Notes under the pieces: model-generated | The model's database searches: none | What the model was told of the DNA's origin: nothing | What the model saw: the letters and a program-made list of their open reading frames with translations, nothing else | Translations under genes and position numbers: made by a program | Shown: in pieces, positions 62,101 to 64,000 of the stretch | How the letters are laid out: the number at the start of each line of letters is the position of its first letter | Numbering within the stretch: position 1 is the stretch's first letter | NCBI GenBank assembly: GCA_900545925.1 | Contig: URAZ01000001.1 | Coordinates: forward strand, 55,458 to 119,457 | Length of the DNA stretch: 64,000 nucleotides | Direction of reading: 5' to 3' | From: an uncultured Eubacteriales bacterium | GTDB taxonomy: Bacteria > Bacillota > Clostridia > Oscillospirales > Oscillospiraceae

Positions 62101-63739
62101 TGATATCGAGTTCCGGATTTCCCGTGCCAAGCATGGCAGCAAGTCGTGCGGACAGTTCCGGCAAATATGGCCGCGGCAGATACCGGCACGGCACATGGCA
62201 CAGCGCATCAACCAGCACGAACCGATCTTCGTCCCTCGCCTGCTCGAGTGCATCCAGAAGCGGCTGCACAAGCGCCCCTGCCTCCTTTTCCTCGCAGGAA
62301 GCGAACAGACTCTGGCAGATGGTCTTAAGAGAGTTGGAAATGCGCAGCGCATGCTTGCTGGAGATGCGGTAATCCGGGTGCAGACAGAGGCCGATATAAT
62401 GCGTCCACAGTTCAGCGGACTCAGACAAAAGCGCCATCACGGCGGGCGGCATCTGGCCATCCTTGGCAGAAAGCGGCCGCTCCTTGCGGTAGCGCGGACC
62501 GGCATTCGCAAGGATTTTTCCCATGATGCGCCCCGCAATACGCCGCACGTCGCCGTCCGGGTGCATGAGCAGTTCATACAGGAGTACAAGCGTTTTCCGC
62601 TTGTTGGCCCTCGTCATATAGGTGCTGTATTCCTCCAGCAGACGCAGGTACATGCGGATACGCTGGAGATTCTTTTCGCCCTTGGCCTGCTCGAGCAGCT
62701 GCTCGAGCGTCTGGTCAGTCGAAAGCGTGTGCATGAGGCGGATGGAGCCGTCCAGCGTCAGATCACGCAGTGCCCGAATCGCCTCCTGCGCATTCATGAG
62801 TGAGGGATCCTTCGTCTCGTGCGGAAAAAGTTCCTGTTCCGTCAGTTCCGGGCTGACGCCGCGGCTTCGGAGCAGATTTTCAAAATCGGTCAGCTTGTGA
62901 TAGACGTTCTGGTAGCGAAGCGTTTTTTCCGGCGTCATATCCGCCAGCTTGCAGAAAATCATTTCATATGCGTCCTTGAGCGAATAAATGCGCATGCGCT
63001 CTTTTTCACCGGGCGCTCTTGTGCCGCGGACGCGGAAGTCTGCGTAGATGAGAAGCAGAGATTCAATGGGCAGGTTTTCAAACTCCAGATCCCAGGTAGA
63101 GTGGTTGGCAGAGATGTAACCGATCTCCTCCATATCATTTCGGCTGAACCACTGCCATGTATAGTAATAGTGCAGATAGGCAATGCGGCTTAAGTCCTCA
63201 CCCCGGCAGCCGAATTTTCCGATATCGTGTCCCAGCGCCGCCGCGCTGACCAGCGGCAGGTCAACCGGGAAGCCGGCCTTTTTTGCAAGGATAGCCGTAT
63301 GCAGTGCAATGTTATGCACACCGATGGTGTGCGACGCAGGATCAAACGGCGTTGCTTCCATGCCGAGCCGCATGACGGCCAAGAGGTGGCTTTCCCGCAC
63401 GGCCTGTTCAAAGCGGGCATACTGCGCCTCTACGCGGCTGCCTGCAAGCGCGCCTTCCGGCAGCGGAAGGCGATCAAGGTAGGGATCAAAGCCATCCCGC
63501 CTGTTTGCCAGCGCCGCTTCCAGCGCAGTCAGGTATGCCATTTCATCCGCCGTCAGAGTGGGAATCTCCGGCAGGCCGTCCGGGAACATCTGCGCGCAGA
63601 GTTTCTGATAGAGCGCGGATAAAAATTCCGGCGCGGGAGCAGGTTTTTCTTCAAAATCCGGCGCGCAGAGCGCCAAAACGGCGGCGCAGAGATCGCGCCG
63701 GTGCGGGTCAAGCGATCCAAAAAAAGCGGTGTTTTGCAT
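59177..63739 (-). CDS. Giant multidomain protein: HD hydrolase, helical repeats, NadD-like nucleotidyltransferase, GNAT-like and phosphoribosyltransferase-like domains
   Basis: A 1520-residue cytosolic protein with no signal or membrane segment. Residues about 135-260 are an HD domain: His in HNIALHTAILAKKAG, metal pair His171-Asp172 in ALGHDIGKFG, and later YISANHSTWD and LLLIYADFRVRG. Residues about 330-850 are helical repeats resembling HEAT repeats. Residues about 850-1040 are a nucleotidyltransferase of the NadD/cytidylyltransferase type: FFPGTFDPFSVGH (859-868) and SSTRIRAS (1007-1014). Residues about 1080-1200 resemble a GNAT acetyltransferase (LARSLEQGHTYALC, ALRQLGFTQ). Residues about 1230-1440 resemble a phosphoribosyltransferase, with a PRPP-like loop PIILVDDLLHKGYR (about 1334-1347). 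A role in NAD or nucleotide-sugar metabolism, or dinucleotide turnover, is inference. ATG 63739 has AGGA 6 bp upstream. Confidence 0.82.
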   Translation of the reverse strand: MQNTAFFGSLDPHRRDLCAAVLALCAPDFEEKPAPAPEFLSALYQKLCAQMFPDGLPEIPTLTADEMAYLTALEAALANRRDGFDPYLDRLPLPEGALAGSRVEAQYARFEQAVRESHLLAVMRLGMEATPFDPASHTIGVHNIALHTAILAKKAGFPVDLPLVSAAALGHDIGKFGCRGEDLSRIAYLHYYYTWQWFSRNDMEEIGYISANHSTWDLEFENLPIESLLLIYADFRVRGTRAPGEKERMRIYSLKDAYEMIFCKLADMTPEKTLRYQNVYHKLTDFENLLRSRGVSPELTEQELFPHETKDPSLMNAQEAIRALRDLTLDGSIRLMHTLSTDQTLEQLLEQAKGEKNLQRIRMYLRLLEEYSTYMTRANKRKTLVLLYELLMHPDGDVRRIAGRIMGKILANAGPRYRKERPLSAKDGQMPPAVMALLSESAELWTHYIGLCLHPDYRISSKHALRISNSLKTICQSLFASCEEKEAGALVQPLLDALEQARDEDRFVLVDALCHVPCRYLPRPYLPELSARLAAMLGTGNPELDIIALHMLLRLTHAEPGLRQIVRTCVQQYEPHWEDHLAHDWLKSQVLAEPFAALDAQTVSQIHLSNLKNAVHWTVKLTQINMLREYVQAHPETAFHTALHFSNLLCVSEHLPVREAAGNALLSIAPGLLVDQINEIVIDLTRELESGQEQISRFIPPYLGRLLCLLPEKELGESVESIGQLSCGASIRPARVALFTLGEALNVLPEQETQTADHILGLILTGIAHYDETIHQTALAVLCRDIFGRDQLSLARKHDIFIRLHKKLLTLLSEPRTGQLTFFNCAAMLNHLYRYTVRQELLEGPFRFPAEKPAAFFPGTFDPFSVGHKQIVQEIRARGFEVYLAVDEFSWSKKTLPKLLRRRIVSISTADQWDTYLFPDEIPVNIAMPEDLARLRQLLPGRDVYLVAGSDVIANASAYKRTEPGTAADYNHIIFCRDGSADRAALTAIIRGKLLLLSLPPFYETVSSTRIRASIDQNLDISMLVAPVVQTYIYECGLYVRSPEQKDVLRREALYFQNVTQDEDTLPQAVRDCMRGKKAPRAALLLARPARLLGWAAGHTILLDDLYDVLGSLEACSYVRQHASGQILFMDAAQAEEEDALRMLLNELLARSLEQGHTYALCRCTESQTALQSALRQLGFTQAVSGIYYVDMRNPVMLLQDAMLCIKPPHRDAPAVREAVLQTRPRLRMALSAMFPGKLLLCFDTELLNQAIAQRIERMNGVQDVPEGVRQLGPYMCVPYGKIFADAIVPNTVTKTLHVEKCYAPDVRSFTIEEYPDYSPLPGQVRTLRSFHRPIILVDDLLHKGYRIEKLDRVFRQEQLAVDRIVVAVMSGYGRDLMRVQGRCAECEYFIPNLHYWVTESLLYPFIGGDSVAGRKQKERMLPSVNMILPYVYPGYFFDVTEQSIRGLSKTALENAMQILRALEREHQRVFSAALTIRRLGEALTQPRLPDKGDCMNFDFSLPASSYLEEDLSRLDRICR

Positions 63740-63764
63740 ATTCATTCCTGTATGCAGCATGCTT

Positions 63765-63869
63765 GTAGGTGCCGACGCCCACAGCGGCCCGCTGTGCAGC
63801 TGCGAATTCGCCTAAATCCTCTGTGGTCCCGTTCTGTCCTGTCGGGCCGATGTGGGCATCGGCACCTAC
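63765..63869. repeat. MITE-like composite of the GGGCCGATG palindrome family
   Basis: A 105-bp element whose ends are inverted repeats: GTAGGTGCCGACGCCCAC (63765-63782) and GTGGGCATCGGCACCTAC (63852-63869), 17 of 18 matching. It contains GCGAATTCGCC inside (63803). It lies directly upstream of the giant multidomain gene and may carry or disturb its promoter. Confidence 0.85.
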
Positions 63870-64000
63870 AGCATGAACGGTTCCTTCTGTTACCTCAAAT
63901 TTTACGCGCTTTGGCGGAAAAAGTAAAGTTTTTTTCATTTTGCACAAAACAGCAGCCGTGCGCGGATGATTATACATTATTTTTTCACATATATGTATAT
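63870..64000. other. AT-rich end of the window, nothing assigned
   Basis: No gene or clear promoter was seen. A TTTTTTTC tract at 63930 and a CATATATGTATAT end suggest an intergenic stretch that continues beyond the window. Confidence 0.5.

Noticed and set aside
63708..63977. An 89-codon minus frame at the right edge
   Set aside because: It is built from the MITE-like element and the start of the giant gene in another frame; it has no support as a gene.

Overview
This window comes from an anaerobic, spore-forming, moderately GC-rich Firmicute of class Clostridia, most likely a gut Oscillospiraceae-type organism. The reasons are a pyruvate:ferredoxin oxidoreductase, sporulation genes (spoIVB peptidase, gerW/ytfJ), a class A RNase P RNA, AGGAGG-type ribosome binding sites, TTGACA/TATAAT promoters with 17-bp spacers, and a family of palindromic GGGGCCGATG...CATCGGCCCC repeats in the intergenic regions. 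The genus assignment is inference.

Layout. 1-3.3 kb: end of a TRAP transporter permease, an exact 52-bp tandem duplication, a small membrane protein, a GNAT acetyltransferase, a small unknown protein and an EamA transporter. 3.3-12.9 kb, mostly minus strand: ispF-ispD-murD, then rnpB divergently on plus, a ClpE-type ATPase, and a comM/yifB-truA-DUF5711 cluster. 13.1-16.7 kb: nifJ. 16.8-23.7 kb: a large lipoprotein behind a two-operator promoter, gap, and a fused ABC exporter. 23.8-30.6 kb: divergent sugar locus with a GH13 glucosidase on minus and a translationally coupled GH1, GH36 alpha-galactosidase and GPH symporter operon on plus. 30.7-33.5 kb: a two-gene unit of a zinc-ribbon membrane protein and a hydrolase/acyltransferase fusion. 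33.8-42.2 kb: tRNA-Ser, then scpA-scpB-DUF2953-gerW-dacF-like-rluB-like, an M50 protease and a large secreted IdeS/Mac-like cysteine protease, with a divergent TetR regulator. 43-45.3 kb: degV, spoIVB, tRNA-Gln. 45.5-55.7 kb: a maltodextrin operon (solute-binding lipoprotein, two permeases, LacI regulator, MalQ, GlgP, and an N-acyl-D-amino-acid deacylase). 55.8-63.7 kb: a YesL-like membrane protein, a DUF1624 membrane protein, an acyl-CoA synthetase, and a 1520-residue multidomain protein.

How they work together. Two carbohydrate programmes dominate: uptake and breakdown of galactosides/beta-glucosides by cation symport, and ABC import of maltodextrins followed by phosphorolysis. Both feed glycolysis (gap) and PFOR. 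The maltodextrin operon has a perfect 16-bp LacI-type operator just downstream of its promoter and two hairpins between the binding-protein gene and the permease genes, which would raise binding-protein expression above permease. No ABC ATPase is encoded with it, so a shared MsmX-type ATPase is presumed.

The most unusual gene is the 1520-residue protein at 59177-63739. It joins an HD phosphohydrolase domain, a long helical-repeat region, a NadD-like nucleotidyltransferase, a possible acetyltransferase and a phosphoribosyltransferase-like C-terminus. The IdeS/Mac-like secreted protease and the hydrolase-condensation fusion are the next best candidates for undescribed biology. No CRISPR array, prophage or intact insertion sequence was seen.
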